Shown piece after piece: positions 24,160 through 35,599 of a stretch of 64,000 nucleotides of DNA. The notes beneath the pieces were generated by a model that worked only from the letters and a program-made list of their open reading frames with translations, made no database searches and had not been told where the DNA came from. Each line of letters begins with the position of its first letter. Positions within the stretch are counted from its first letter, which is position 1. Source of the stretch: Cryptomeria japonica (lineage: Eukaryota > Streptophyta > Pinopsida > Cupressales > Cupressaceae). The stretch lies in NCBI RefSeq assembly GCF_030272615.1, contig NC_081409.1, forward strand, positions 613,104,755 through 613,168,754, in the 5' to 3' direction. A program made the translations under genes and the position numbers.

Positions 24160-24685
24160 CTGTTTAATTCAAAAGGGGTGCACCCCTTGATTTAAAAAGA
24201 CTTGTGATTCTCATATATATGAGAAGGTTTTGTAATACTAGTCATCATCAGATTGTTTTAGATCTCTGCAAGAATTTATCAAGCCTTTGTTAATGCAATA
24301 CAATATACTTTTCTTTCTTTTGTGCAAGTTATAGAACACATTGTCGTGGGTATCAATTCCTTGTGATATTATCTACAATAGATAAGGTTTCTTGAATTTC
24401 TTGGTGTGGAATGCTGGTGAATGTAATGTCACTTCTTATGAATTCTTAAGAATAAGGAATTATTTAATCACAGATGACTTCTTTTTTTAAGCAATTAACT
24501 CAAAACCTTCATGAGAATTGATATATACAATAGTAGTTACCACTTACACTAAGAATGATGGTTATAATATGCTATATCGATATATTTATCCCTCTAATTG
24601 GTACAGTTGATATCTGAAGCGATATATGATCTACAACTATTATTGGGTTACGATGAAAGTGATACTCAAAACTCATAATGTATAG

Positions 24686-25827
24686 TGTAGACACCTAAAA
24701 ATGTCTCATTGATCACGTACTAATTATTCCTCTAATTGATTAAATAATTCTTTAATTCTTTAATTAAGTTAATTAATCTTATTCTTCTATTTCATATTTC
24801 CTCATAATCTTACTAATTATTCAATTTCTATCTCTAATCATCGAATCATTTAACCCTTTTCTAAATATTAATTAAATATTTATTATTTAATTAATTGTGA
24901 TTTAATCTTTTAAATTAAATAATATTTATTATTTAATTAAATTCTATTTCTAAATAATTAAATAGTTTCTTTAAATTATTTAATTAACTAATTAATTCTT
25001 CCATTTCCAAATCCCCAAATTCTACTTTCATTTAATTTCATATTTTTCTAATTTCTTCCAAATTCAAATACATGTGCATGATTTCAAAAACCAAATTAAA
25101 AATCAAAGTCAAGTTCTAAATATATTCAAATGCTAAATTGAATTAAATTAAATTCAATTATTTGAATTAAAATCTCATGCAAAGATTAAATTGAAAATCT
25201 AAGTTAAAGTGCAAGCACATGCTAAATTAATTAATTCAATCAATTAATTAATTAATTCAATTATCTCTTCAATTCATATTTCCATCTTTTAGTTAGCTTT
25301 CTCTAAATAAAGCTTTCTTTTTCATCAATTAATTAATTAAATCATTTATCTCTCCAATCTCTATTTCCGTCTTTCAGTTATCTTTTTCTCAATTAGTTGA
25401 CTCAATTAATCTATTCAATCTATTCCGTTTCACCTCCAAATCAGTAACTCAACTATCAATTTTCATTTGAGCTCACTCGAGTTCCACCTCTTGATCAATC
25501 TGTTCCACCTTTCAATCAATCTCATCCAAAAATCTATAAATTGAGCATTCAATCTCCATTTTCAATGATCATGAACTTCGAATTTGTGTGTCACTTGCAG
25601 GTTACCAGCGCAATATCTGAGAGCCATCGTACCACAGAGAAGAGAAGAGCAATGGAAGCTATATGCAATCTTGGAATAGGGAGTTTGATTTGAATTATTT
25701 TAATTCCTATTTTCTTTATTGTGTTATTTCATTGTTAGTTTGTTAATATTATTTGATTAGATAGGGATTCATGATTTCCCTTTGTTTCTAATTTCAATTG
25801 TTTTTAAGATGAATTTTATAGACTACA
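24686..25827 (+). mobile_element. Probable solo LTR, 1.14 kb
   Basis: It begins TGTAGACACC. The interior is AT-rich with TTTATTATTTAATTAA blocks and a TATA box (CTATAAATTG, about 25536), and it ends ACTACA at 25827. The flanking 5-mers are TATAG (24681-24685) and TATGG (25828-25832), one mismatch. An alternative end at 26259 is followed by exact TATAG, but the shorter version has an R/U5 length and 3' style more like the LTR at 1-700. No coding sequence. Confidence 0.5.
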
Positions 25828-26382
25828 TATGGTCCCTGTCAAACTGATAACATATAATATATTTGCTATGTCTAAAATAACCATGGGGGTTATGCAATGA
25901 GAATGTTCTAGTTAATATTATGGAAATACCATTTTGCTGTCCCTGATACAACTATAAACTTATGTTATCAGTCTTCTCTCTGTCTCTTATGGGGATGATG
26001 ATTAATTGTTGTGTCTAATTATTCCTCCGAAGTATGCAAATAATGGTGTTGTTTCTAATTGTTAACTTCTAATCAGGCCATTTGAATATGCAAATGGCAG
26101 TTGCTTGCTTTGGGCCGATTTAACCATAGATACCAGTAAAAATAGTTAGAAAAACCTTATTTGTACTGCACAGATCAGTTATTTGTGATCAACCTCATGT
26201 ATGGAATCTTATCTAATAGTAAAAAAAAGTATAAAAATTATTGTTTATTAAATGGTTCATATAGATTGTCTTTGTTATATGTCAAATGATCAAACTTAAA
26301 TACAATATGTCCATTAATTTCCTAGTCATAATGCTCTAGGACTGAGTTGCAAACTTGTGTTGTGCATAGGGGCCGAAGATTT
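25828..26382. other. Gene-free stretch
   Basis: AT-rich sequence without supported coding or repeat structure. It is either CACTA intron or part of the preceding LTR if the alternative end at 26259 is right. Confidence 0.35.
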
Positions 26383-26858
26383 TGTAATGTTCCCTATTTG
26401 ATGCTGTCATAGTTCAAACTATTTATCAATAATTAAAGAATAAATTATCAATTTATCATAATACATAATTAATTCTTTCATCCCTAATCCCTAATTCTTA
26501 ATTCAATCAACCAACCTCTGTTACTACTTCAGCTTTGAGGAAGGAGGAGGATATGTATGTTACCAAAGCGCTTAGAGACCAAATACAATAGGTTCCCTCA
26601 AAGTTTATAGATCCAAGCCCTCACCTATCTTCGGTCTATACCCTGAAGGCTTATGGGTCGTTGATCCCCACCCTCTCTTGGGACTTAACCTATTGCTTGG
26701 ATTTAGACTGCCCCTCTTTGGAACATCTCATTCCCATCTTCTTAAGTATTGGCAGTAATAACATGGTTTAGACTATAAGCATACTAATTTCTTATGTATT
26801 ATGAATATATATTATTATTATTTATTATTAAATTATATTTCAAAGTAGGGGCATTACA
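26383..26858. mobile_element. LTR-like fragment with TGTAATG...CATTACA ends
   Basis: It starts TGTAATGTTCCC and ends GTAGGGGCATTACA, the same kind of extended terminal inverted repeat as the solo LTRs at 5050-9015 and 61337-63693. The flanks GATTT and GTGAA do not match, so no target duplication supports it. It may be a decayed or internally deleted LTR in the CACTA intron. Confidence 0.4.
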
Positions 26859-26975
26859 GTGAATGTTATCTTTAATTTGATTAAATATTCAATTTGATCA
26901 TCAGAAGTATGTTGGCACAAAAGAAAAAACAAGTACTAAAATACAAAAGAAAAGTAAAGGTTTCATAGCACTGAC

Positions 26976-27107
26976 CTCAAGTTGAGCACAACTACTACTA
27001 TGAATATCATTCACATACTGCTTGAATTCATCATCATCACTATCAATATCGACAGCTCTATTGGCATCAAGGTATTTTTGTTTTTTTGTTTCTTTGATAA
27101 AATTTCT
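26976..27107 (-). pseudogene. Internal exon of CACTA gene 2
   Basis: On the minus strand a TGTAG acceptor precedes RNFIKETKKQKYLDANRAVD and then IDSDDEFKQYVND. The exon ends TTGAG with GTCAGT as donor at 26975-26970. It is open over its whole 132 bp. Polar, charged sequence of this kind follows the Transposase_24 domain in plant CACTA second genes. The call rests on the splice signals, the frame and its position between recognised exons. Confidence 0.5.
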
Positions 27108-27257
27108 CTACATGTAGTTTAAAAAATTATCCATATGAGGAGTAATTCATTTAAAAAATAGTCAACAAAAGGCAAAATTTCATAGATTCGTTGTTATATA
27201 TATGATCAAAATACATTTGCATACATATTCAAAATATAATATAAAGATGATATAGGT

Positions 27258-27511
27258 GAGAATCTTATGTGATATGAATCCATGGAATCATGGTCATTCC
27301 ATGCGAAAATTATAGGCTTAACAGAGACAACCAATTGCGAAACTTTCTCAGTGAGACTATGTAAGAAACTCATTATATCTTCTAACCCTTAATTTGAGTC
27401 AGCATGATTTTGTGAGGCCCTTAGTGGGCGTTCAACAGATGGATGTGAAATCTCTGTGGATGAACTAGCTTTGCATTTCATACTACCTTCTTCTCTATTA
27501 CCGTTTTCCAC
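27258..27511 (-). pseudogene. Internal exon of CACTA gene 2
   Basis: The acceptor TTTTAG immediately precedes 27511. The frame reads VENGNREEGSMKCKASSS, then HPSVERPLRASQNHADSN, one TAA, then GLEDIMSFLHSLTEKVSQL. It is a low-complexity linker followed by a helical stretch. The 3' boundary is not clear because no good donor is seen near 27258. It lies between the Transposase_24-like exon and the exon at 26976-27107. Confidence 0.45.
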
Positions 27512-27606
27512 CTAAAATACAATGTCAATTTTAACATATAGTCAGTCCAAAAAAAATTAATTAAATAACACAATGTAGATTGAACCAAAAAGTCATACAC
27601 TTACTC

Positions 27607-28201
27607 CTATTTTGTCCATTTTGGCTTGCAACCTGCCTCGGCCAAATGACATATATTCAATGCTCCATTATCTCTTGCTCTCTTGCCTTTGTGACTCATT
27701 GTCAAATATTCTTCAGAACGCATGCTTTCTTTCAATGCCTCCCACTGTTTTGGAGATAGAGTGGAGTAGTTAGACCTCTCTTTTCCCTCCATGATTGCTT
27801 TTCTACAATTGTATCTAAAATTATTCATCAAAAGTCTCATCTTGTTTTTATAATATTTTCTTGAGATTTGTCCACCAGTAGTGTCAAAGGCATATTTTAA
27901 TTTTTTTAATAACATTTTCCACACTTTATGGATCTTCGTCTGCAAAATTTCCTTTAAATATATCCAAATGGTCCCTACATCTTATGCCCAACTTAGTGGC
28001 CCACCTTGCAGCATTTTGCCCAATGGGTTCACCATCTCTTGATGCCTTAACCAAGAACGCCTTCTTCCCTTTTGATTTTCTTTCTTTTGCATTCTTCTCT
28101 ATAGATCTATATAAGTACTGACTCAATCTCTTTCTTTTAACAAAAGCATCCACATCTTCTATTAAACCACTACAAATAGTTCTAGCTGATCCAGTACTTC
28201 C
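27607..28201 (-). pseudogene. CACTA gene 2: Transposase_24/TNPA-like core
   Basis: Minus-strand frames 28153-27926 and 27945-27607 together encode VDAFVKRKRLSQYLYRSI, WATKLGIRCRDHLDIF, KVWKMLLKKLKYAFDT, MNNFRYNCRKAIMEG and YSTLSPKQWEALKESMRSEEY. The order (positively charged helix, W.KLGIR, W/F-rich core, 'W..L...RSEEY...S..GK..R') fits the plant Ptta/En-Spm second-gene domain. In En/Spm that protein binds subterminal repeats. The two frames overlap and differ by one base near 27930, read as a frameshift. The exon 5' end is interrupted at 28202 by the TRIM; upstream coding resumes at 28546. TAG ends the frame at 27607-27609 beside a GTAAGT donor-like sequence. Confidence 0.7.
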
Positions 28202-28339
28202 TATTGGAAGTGGGCCAGCGTCCCTTGCGGGGATTCACGATATTGTTTAACAGCCTCATGTATATTCTATAAGTCTAGTGGTTGTATCGGGCATTGAAAG
28301 GTCGATCTTTTGGTGCAACAACAACCCTAGCTTGTAACA
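28202..28339 (+). repeat. TRIM 5' LTR
   Basis: 138 bp, same length as its partner at 28408-28545. It differs mainly in the first 60 bp and has lost the canonical TG start (TATTGG). Confidence 0.9.
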
Positions 28340-28341
28340 AG

Positions 28342-28353
28342 TGGTATCAGAGC
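28342..28353 (+). other. TRIM primer-binding site
   Basis: TGGTATCAGAGC is the standard plant primer site complementary to the 3' end of initiator methionine tRNA. It lies two bases after the 5' LTR. Confidence 0.92.
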
Positions 28354-28396
28354 TTGGTCACAGGTTCAAATCACGCAGGCCACGATGAGTGACATT

Positions 28397-28406
28397 GGGA
28401 GGGGGA
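28397..28406 (+). other. TRIM polypurine tract
   Basis: GGGAGGGGGA ends one base before the TG of the 3' LTR at 28408, the normal place for the plus-strand primer. Confidence 0.85.
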
Positions 28407-28407
28407 T

Positions 28408-28545
28408 TGTTGGCAGTGGGCCAGCATCCCTCATGGGGATTCATGGCCTGGTTTAACAGCCTCATGTGGATTCTATAAGTCTAGTGGTTGTATCAGACAT
28501 TGAAAGGCCGATCTTTTGGTGCAATGACAACCCTAGCTTGTAACA
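28408..28545 (+). repeat. TRIM 3' LTR
   Basis: 138 bp, TG...CA, immediately followed by the CTTCC target duplication (28546-28550). Confidence 0.92.
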
Positions 28546-29225
28546 CTTCCATCAAAAGTTATAGATGCACTAGCTTCACTCTGAGCCACTGGAACTTCAT
28601 GCTCCTCTGCCACATTATGTGTGGCATGAGTAGATAGATCAGTAGTGGTCTCTACAGATTTCACTTCAAACACATCCTTTAAACTTGAATAAATCATCTG
28701 CAAATTCATTGTTCCTTTGGTCTCTTATTTTTCAATAATTTATCTTAGACTTTGTGTTAAGAGATCACTACGTGGTATGTTAGGCTGCACATCACCATGT
28801 GGTATATCAGGCTGCACATCACCATGTACTTTGTGAGATTGCACATCACCACAACTATAGTTTTTACCTAGTACATTTGTTGAGTCACAAAAATGTTGGC
28901 TTCTATGAGTTGGCCGCATTGTATCTTTACTTTCTTTTTGTTTTTTCTCTACACTATTTTTCTTGGTTGAAAAACAAAAAAATATATCATACCATGTCTT
29001 ATATACATAAAACTCTTGCCTACAAAATTTCATTAAATAGTATTAAACAAATAATATAATACTTAGTTGATTTACAACTTGCCTGTTTGTCAAACCTAGA
29101 TGCGATAAAAAAATATTATTTTTGGCCACATGTTCTTCATGAGAGTGCTCATAATTTGTGATTGGAAATTCAAAAATATGATCACTATCATCTAATTTGT
29201 GCCTTAAATTATTTTTCCTTATTTC
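28546..29225 (-). pseudogene. CACTA gene 2: 5' exons
   Basis: The first recognisable exon is 29225-29083. Acceptor CATCAG precedes it. It encodes NNLRHKLDDSDHIFEFP and NYEHSHEEHV, and ends at CAG with a GC-type donor (GCAAGT). The next exon starts near 29020 after TTTTGTAG with QEFYVYKTWYDIF. It then has KKNSVEKKQKESKD and a three-fold GDVQ repeat (GDVQSHKVH, GDVQPDIPH, GDVQPNIPR). Stops near 28740 and 28726 interrupt it, or mark a short intron ending TTTGCAG. The frame then reads MNLQMIYSSLKDVFEV to DG, where the TRIM cuts it at 28546. The upstream start is not identified. Acidic, His-rich low-complexity sequence is all that can be said of its function. Confidence 0.5.
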
Positions 29226-29704
29226 CTGATGTCCAAATAAATAATAATATATAATTAGCTCATCAAACCGAACAATTCACAAAGCATATCTTAGTGAATC
29301 GTAGTTTGATACATAGAGCAGTGAATCATCTAGAGCAAGTATAAGGCAGTAACAAACCATACCATGATAGTCATAGAGCTAAAAGATTGTCATTGTATAG
29401 CAGCCCTAATAGATGCAGAGAAGTCCATGATACAAAGATAGAGTAAAGTACAGTCTAAGATAATGGCTATCTACAAAGACATTTCATCAAATGCTTGTCT
29501 TGTAGTCATTACTGTTATGAGGCACAACTGATAGTCACAGTGTAACATGGTTACAAAGATTAAAGCTAACATATTCATATAGCAACTTTGTTCAACATTA
29601 AAGCTTTCAAACATGTATTAGTTAGAAGGTCAGTGTCCTTACAACATAAAACAATCTTAAAACAACATAAAAGTCTTAAATAAAAACTCATAAAATGGGG
29701 CTCA

Positions 29705-30704
29705 TCAATAATCATCTGTATTGCCAGTGAGATCAGAATCTTGATCACTAGTGTCTGCATCTGCTTGATTTTCTTCCTTGTCCTTATTTAAGAAATTTAA
29801 TACATTCTCTCTCCCAATTTCTTCATTTGTAATCAAAATTTCTTCTTCAAACAGTCCCTCATTGTCTTCATCCACTTCTTTGAATGTTTCTTGTAAATTA
29901 GCATATTACCCATCAGGCATTACATCGACAACTTCCATGAATTTTTGTTTTGAACAAGACTCTATTTGAATGGCATAAGACCATCCTGGGCTTCTTACAT
30001 CATCAATTAGAAATAACAGGTTAATTTGAAGAGGGGAAACATACGGCTCATCTATCTCTGATAAAAATTGTTGTGTATTTGCACACACAAATCCATACTC
30101 ATCAAATTGTACCACGGATGCTCGGTTCCACTTACATTTTAATAATGTAGGACTATTTTCACCAAAATCAACTTGAATAATATCTTGGATGAATCCAACA
30201 TAAAATTTCTTCTCATTTTCATGAAGAAATTCAACACTAACAACACAATCACAATTAGTGTTTCCTTTGTCTTTTTCTTCCACTCTTAAGTGACTACCAT
30301 AGGCCCACATTCCACTAAAACTCATAGCCCATAATGTGGATATTGTGAAAGTTCAATTTCCTTTGTCGTTATATTGTGACCTTCTTCTTTTGCATCATTG
30401 ATTGCATTAGCAATCCATTCTTCAAATTTTGGTAAAGAATCTCCACCAATCAAATCATGACGGCTGTGCTTTTGAGGTCGATGTTGCATCCAAGTTTGAT
30501 TCTCTTCCTCATATTTTCTACATTAAATAATGATGTACAACTAGTAAGATTAATAATATAAATGTGTAAATGCAGTTGAATAAATAAATTATTGTGTAAT
30601 TTCTTTTTTACCTGCACCACTTATCAAACAAAGATGTGTTTTGAATAATAAAGGAATGTATTGTACTTCTTTCTTGATATGATAGCTTGAAGCGACATCC
30701 ATTC
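29705..30704 (-). pseudogene. CACTA TNP2 transposase, C-terminal part (DUF4216-like)
   Basis: Coding resumes on the far side of the gypsy-type insertion with GCRF; joined to N-G at the other side it gives the family motif NG(Y/F)RF. Exon 30704-30612 ends NTSLFDKWCR at GTAAAA. The next exon starts at 30517 (KYEEENQTWMQHRPQKHSRH). A one-base shift lies near 30330, then 30325-29906 encodes WAYGSHLRVE, KCKWNRASVVQFDEYGFVCA and PGWSYAI. These match the DUF4216 pattern (F.C.W......YGF......PGW). After one TAA in the sequence (QETFKEVDEDNEGLFEEE downstream) an acidic tail ends with TGA at 29705. The function was as part of the element transposase; it is now broken. Confidence 0.75.
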
Positions 30705-31539
30705 TATTGTTCTCAAAATTTGATTCCCCTTAAGACCCTTATAGTAATATGATAAACTCTGCCTGTAGAAGAGAAATCAAAGAGAAGGAAACTTGAAGAA
30801 CAACATATGACAAGGTTTGATTAACCTTCTACACTTCGAACTTGTCCAAAGTTCAGGTGGGTATACACTTTTGTGAACTGAGTTCACACTTTTAAAAGAT
30901 AAATCCATAGTAAACCAGTCTAAAAACCAGTGGATCTTATCACCTTAAAACCAACTGAAACAAAGAAATAAAACTTGTACTCATATTCACTATTGACCTA
31001 CAAGCTGTGTAAAAAGACAACCAAAATAGATACCAGTGCCTTATCCATTGGCCACAGAGTCATCTAAGTTCAGCAATACTCCCACAATCAAATATCCCCA
31101 CACATCCTATGAGCTCCGCTTCCACAGATCGCCATATATGCCTGACATACATAAGAATTCCACTCATACCAAACCAAACTGCATTTATCAAATTCAAAGT
31201 ATCCCACAAAGAATTTACTGATAGAAATGATTCCTACGTATTTAATTCCCCTCATGAAGAGAAAAGCTAAGAAGCACATCTACTTGAAGTCGCCTTACGA
31301 CCCATATTCAAAAGGAATAACCCTACATTACTCAGAATGAAACAGTAAATATTTGCAAAACATAATTGAAGACAACACAAAGTTTAAGCTCAAAACCGAT
31401 GGTCTGTATATTGATATTATTTCAGAAAGTATTACAAAAACATTTGAATGTTCTCCATTAAGACTTAGAAAAAAGCTTAGATAATTTTCTGCAGCGTTTC
31501 CTTACAATTCCTTGCGATCCCTTTTACTAGTCCTGGTAT

Positions 31540-31549
31540 CCATTTATAA
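31540..31549 (-). promoter_or_regulatory. Candidate TATA box of the 3' LTR
   Basis: TTATAAATGG on the minus strand is conserved in the other LTR (45468-45459). It lies about 100 bp after the LTR reading frame and 840 bp before the LTR end. If it is the real promoter, the ORF lies entirely in U3. Confidence 0.45.
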
Positions 31550-31647
31550 TAACATGGATGCATACAAAGCTTTGGACTTTCCTAGGAGAGTTTGTTACAA
31601 TCATTACTTCTCTTAAGAAGTAGTTACAAAACCTTTTCCAAATGCGG

Positions 31648-34600
31648 TTACAAGTCTTTTTCAACATCTGTGACTTCTTCTACTTGTTGTTCTTTTGCAA
31701 CATCTTCTAACTGCTCCACATCCAATACTGCATACTTTCTTGTCCATTCCTGGTATACATCATCAGTAGGCCATGAGAAGTTAACCACTTTTCCTTTTGT
31801 CTTGGCTAATCTTTTCCAAGAGTTCCTCATTTTGTTGACCTCTGAGTTTAGAAAACCATAATGACATTTGATTTTCTCAATCTCCTCAATTGTTTTGATA
31901 AATATGGAGGCATCCTTTGAATTAATAATTCCTTTTATTATCAATGACAATTTGGCTTCTAATTCCTTAGGGCATATTTGTTTGTCCTTTAATTGTGTTG
32001 GACTGGCAAAACCCCCTAGGAGTAATTCGAAAACTTGATCAGTGTACTCTTTCTTGTACAAGTTGATCTTTCTATCTGCATTATCTACTCCTTCTGCCAA
32101 CTTTACTAAATCCTTTGTCATATCATTGGTAGATTTAATAATGGGGTTAGCCCCTGCCTCATCATAGGATACACAAATAAGTTCTATATCCTACTCTCTG
32201 GGCTTCCACTTGTCAAAAATAGGCATTAGAACAACCTTGTCTCCATTTAGCTCATTCCACATTTCCAAAATCTTACTCATGTTATTTTACATTAGTGAGG
32301 ACCCTATGGTGTCAGCAAAACTCAAAATTGTAGCCCTTACTCTCTCTTCATATATCTTTGCATATAGGGTCTGAGCCTGTTTTAGCTTCTCCAATTCATG
32401 CGGAGTGATCTCAATCAACTGGGAACTAGAAGGTGCTGCAGATGGTGGGAATTCAATAACGGGGTTGGTAGGTGGAGGCCTTGCAGGGGAAGAGGTTATC
32501 ATCAATTTTGAGGACTCACCTTGATGGTATTGTCCTGCCAACTAGCTTCGTAGCTTAGCAATGATGATATCTTTACCCCTTACCTCTTCCTTGGCACTGT
32601 TATACGCTTTTAAAATTGTCTCCAACTTAACTTGGAGATCTGCCTTTTCTTTTGCTTCTTTCTCTGCCACTGCAACATTGAATTTTGCAGTCTCTAGGAC
32701 TGTGCTTGCAACTTCTACCACCCCAGTGCTTTGTACTCTTTTCACTATCATACCTCCAAGGTAACTTGACCCTGGGGTGTCCTTATTCCTTCTATTTTCA
32801 TCTCTTTTCAAAGACCACATAACCAGGGCAGCATTATCCTTGTTAAAAGTGACTCCCTCCATAGGTTTAGTCTCCTTCCTTACTACCTCTAAAACCAAGG
32901 CATCTGCTATGTCCCATTCAGGGAGAATGAGTATACTAGCCTTTGCCACCATGTCTCTTCCTTGCTCAAGAGTGATGGTCATGAACTCAGTAATCATCTC
33001 TTTCTTGATTTCTTCCTCCACCACAGACGGATCCTTGTGGGGCTTCTCTCCTTTCCTCTTCTCACACCTAGCATTGAATTGATCAATATTTTGCTTCCAC
33101 ACAAACTGCATGAAAGGTCCTAATGTGACAAAGTTATTATCAGCAATGAAAACCTCACTAGCTTGTTTGATCTCAGGATCCAACTCTTGGCCTTTGAACT
33201 CACTAGTGGTTATATTCATCTGAGCATTAAGGGGCTCTTCTGGCATTCTCTCTTCCACTTCATCATAGGTGTAGGCTATCTCTCCAAGACTGCCTAATTG
33301 TAATAGTTGCCCAATTGCTGCCTCTTCATCTCCTATATGAATAGGGGATTGAGATGGGGAATACAAGGGTTCATCAGATTGTACTTCCTTTCCCACTCGT
33401 TGCCTCTTTGGGCTCTCCTGAATGTCAATGACATCCAATATCTTCCTCTTTCCTTTTGATGTAGAAGGCTCCCTTGTTGTTGGCATCAACACACTATAGT
33501 TGGACTTCTTATGTAACATGTAATCACCTAGACGGATTACTTTGGCAGATGTAGACCTATTTAAAACTAGTCTTTCTTTCTCAGGGTTGTTCTTAATCTC
33601 AACCTCCCTCTTTTCTTTCAATGTCTGCATTACATCTTCAAAACAAAGAATTAAGAATTTTACCTTTTCTTGAAAGGGGTGGAAACTGGACAAGGGGTAA
33701 GAGTTGGTGTCAAATTGGTGCACAAAATCAAGGGCCTTCCTATAGGCCACCCACTTTTCTTTCCTTATCTCTTGCTCATCCAAATGAAACTCATTACTGA
33801 TGAGGTCTTCAGGGAACTAGAATTGGTGAGGTCTACCTCTGCATACTGCCCTCTTTATGAACATGTCATTGAAGAAATCTTCAGGGTCAGCACACCTTGA
33901 TACTGTAGTTGATAAATGGTATGGTTGAAGGAAATCTTCAAAGCACTTCCAACCTCCTTTAGTTATTACAAACTGATGAGCTATAGTTACTGTAGGGAAA
34001 ATGGTCCCTTTACCTCTACCTGTTAGCTTTGCCTCTTGCACGCCACCAATCTGCCTGAGAACTTCTATAATTCCTACTTTAAGAGGGACCTGATATGGCA
34101 ACAAAAATGGAGTGCCTCTCAAACCATACACTCTGAAAACTGTGGAGATAGGGTATAAGTACATATCACCCCAATTGTGGACAATTTTAACATTTTCAGT
34201 ATACTCTTTTGGCCTAATGAGTTCCAAAAGAACCTTAGGGACTCTTGGATTCTCTGAACATATAAGAGTCCTAATCTTGGATGCAAAGCACTTATCAAAT
34301 CTCAAGTAGCTAGCATCCTCTCTGCCCCATGAAAGCAGTGTACTCCATAACTAAACTAGCATCTTCTCTCCATCCCTTTCTTTCACAAGATCCATTCCAT
34401 TTGCAAAATAGTCACCACCCTTGAACAAAAATAAATGCATGAGGAGGGAATACCATACAAAAGGTCTATCCACTTTCCCATTCTTTATCCCTATCAAGCC
34501 TTCATGGATGGCATCAGTAACATAGGAAGCATAATCAAAGGTCACTGCCAGAGAAGGATTTAGAATTTGAGCAATCATTAACATGTAATGAGTTGGCATA

Positions 34601-35269
34601 TTTGCCTTAGCATCCTCTCCTAAAATTTGGAAGAGTGACCAGTATAATCCCTTGGCTCTAAGAGTGAACAAATTTAAGGAGAAAGACTCCATAGTATTGG
34701 GTCCTACAATTGTTAATCCACCTATCTTCACAAAGAATTCTTTAAGAGGTCCACTCCTAAGGTGATTCCTCTGTGCATTGTAAACCTGAGCTAGTGATTT
34801 AAAATTGATGGGTTCTAAAAAATTAGAAAATTCACTAAGCACAAAAGTATTTATGAACTCCTCATTATTAATCTCAATGAGGGTTTTTCCATTTATGTCC
34901 CTAATACTCTTTGTAGTGGGGTCATAATTTTGTGCAACCTAAGTCAGAAGGTCTACATCCATGAACACTCCAGGAACTACCAATTTTCCTACATCTAACT
35001 CCCAAATGCTATTCATTGGGGCTGGGGAATGTCTCATGCTGAATCCGTCCTTGAAAAGACCCAACCCAGACAATCCTATCTGTGGGTCTCTCAGCCAATT
35101 GCCTTTGTCGTACAATCCTTCTCCTATTTTTCAGGCGAGGAGCTCTTGGCAGTAATTCTTTTACCTTGGCAGCCACATTAGTTGACAAGGTCAACTGTTC
35201 TAGGAAATCATCACAAATCACCCTTTCTTGGTAATTAACCTTTCCTGAGAACTCCCTTTTAGGTGCCAT
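31648..35269 (-). pseudogene. LTR-encoded ~1,206-residue protein, copy in 3' LTR
   Basis: The function is unknown and I recognise no enzyme family. The start MAPKREFSGK is at 35269. It has a one-base insertion relative to the other LTR near 35130 (T-run) and TAG stops at 34939, 34351, 33817 and 32542, where the 5' LTR copy has CAG. A TAA at 32287-32289 replaces TAC, and a TAG near 32195 is shared by both copies. Features in order are SIWELDVGKLIVPGVF (partly lost here), FDYASYVTDAIHEGL, HNWGDMYLYP, a Lys/Arg-rich nuclear-signal-like stretch KGKRKILDV...PKRQR, an acidic middle, ALVMWSLKRDENRRNKD, a Glu/Lys/Val coiled-coil-like segment (VLETAKFNVAVAEKEAKEK) and a Pro/Ser linker. Both LTR copies keep most of this frame open. 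Confidence 0.75.
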
Positions 35270-35599
35270 CTTAAAACTACTAGGCAAGCACTTGATTACT
35301 AACGACACAATTCTGTAATAGATCAAAACCCCAATTGAAACAATCTATCAAGTAATTGCTAAGCAAGAGTACAAGATAACTTGTTCTTGGCTCAAACAAT
35401 TCTGCTCTGCACCCGCTTCTCTACAAGAACTCTTCAAAATGATGTCTTCATTCAATTGATACGAGATCATATACGGTAGTCGGGCTCTTAACTGCGACAT
35501 TGATACCGCATGCTTCAACCTTCCCTTCAAAATTGAATTCATAGAAGAATTCAAAAATTTCACTCCAACGGGTCATAACACACCTATCTATTTTCCTTT

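Larger units (their letters stand above)
19690..24680 (+). mobile_element. LTR-like insertion carrying the same ORF family as the giant LTRs (ends unresolved)
   Basis: It lies inside the large CACTA intron on the opposite strand to CACTA. It has a short-motif array (19850-20750), then a ~1,050-codon degraded frame (21002-24159). After that comes AAGGTTTTGTAA (24224-24235), which also follows the stop of the LTR frame in the gypsy-type element (complement at 31624-31635). The order array, ORF, AAGGTTTTGTAA matches the 6.8-kb LTRs. I could not fix TG/CA ends or a target duplication, so boundaries are approximate. Solo LTR versus internal fragment is unresolved. Confidence 0.5.
28202..28545 (+). 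mobile_element. Complete TRIM (miniature LTR retrotransposon), 344 bp
   Basis: It has two 138-bp LTRs (28202-28339 and 28408-28545) and a 68-bp interior. A TGGTATCAGAGC primer site for initiator-Met tRNA lies at 28342-28353. A purine tract GGGAGGGGGA lies at 28397-28406, right before LTR 2. LTR 2 starts TGTTGGCAG and both LTRs end TTGTAACA; LTR 1 now starts TATTGG, so one base of its TG is lost. The flanks are identical CTTCC (28197-28201 and 28546-28550). By eye the LTRs differ at about 18 positions (~87% identity), implying an old insertion. It has no coding capacity and must have moved with enzymes from another element. It sits inside an exon of CACTA gene 2; removing it and one CTTCC leaves that frame open. 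Confidence 0.92.

Noticed and set aside
24686-26259. Longer version of the 24686 LTR ending at 26259 with exact TATAG duplication
   Set aside because: A 5-mer match is weak in AT-rich DNA. The shorter end at 25827 fits the expected length after the TATA box, though this is not settled.
28331-28360. tRNA gene suggested by TGGTATCAGAGC and a GGTTCAAATC box
   Set aside because: There is no cloverleaf. It is the TRIM primer site and short interior between its two LTRs.
32561-33082. Plus-strand frames in the LTRs (also 31592-31861, 45511-45780, 46480-47001)
   Set aside because: They are antisense shadows of the long minus-strand LTR frame. They are conserved only because the DNA is duplicated.
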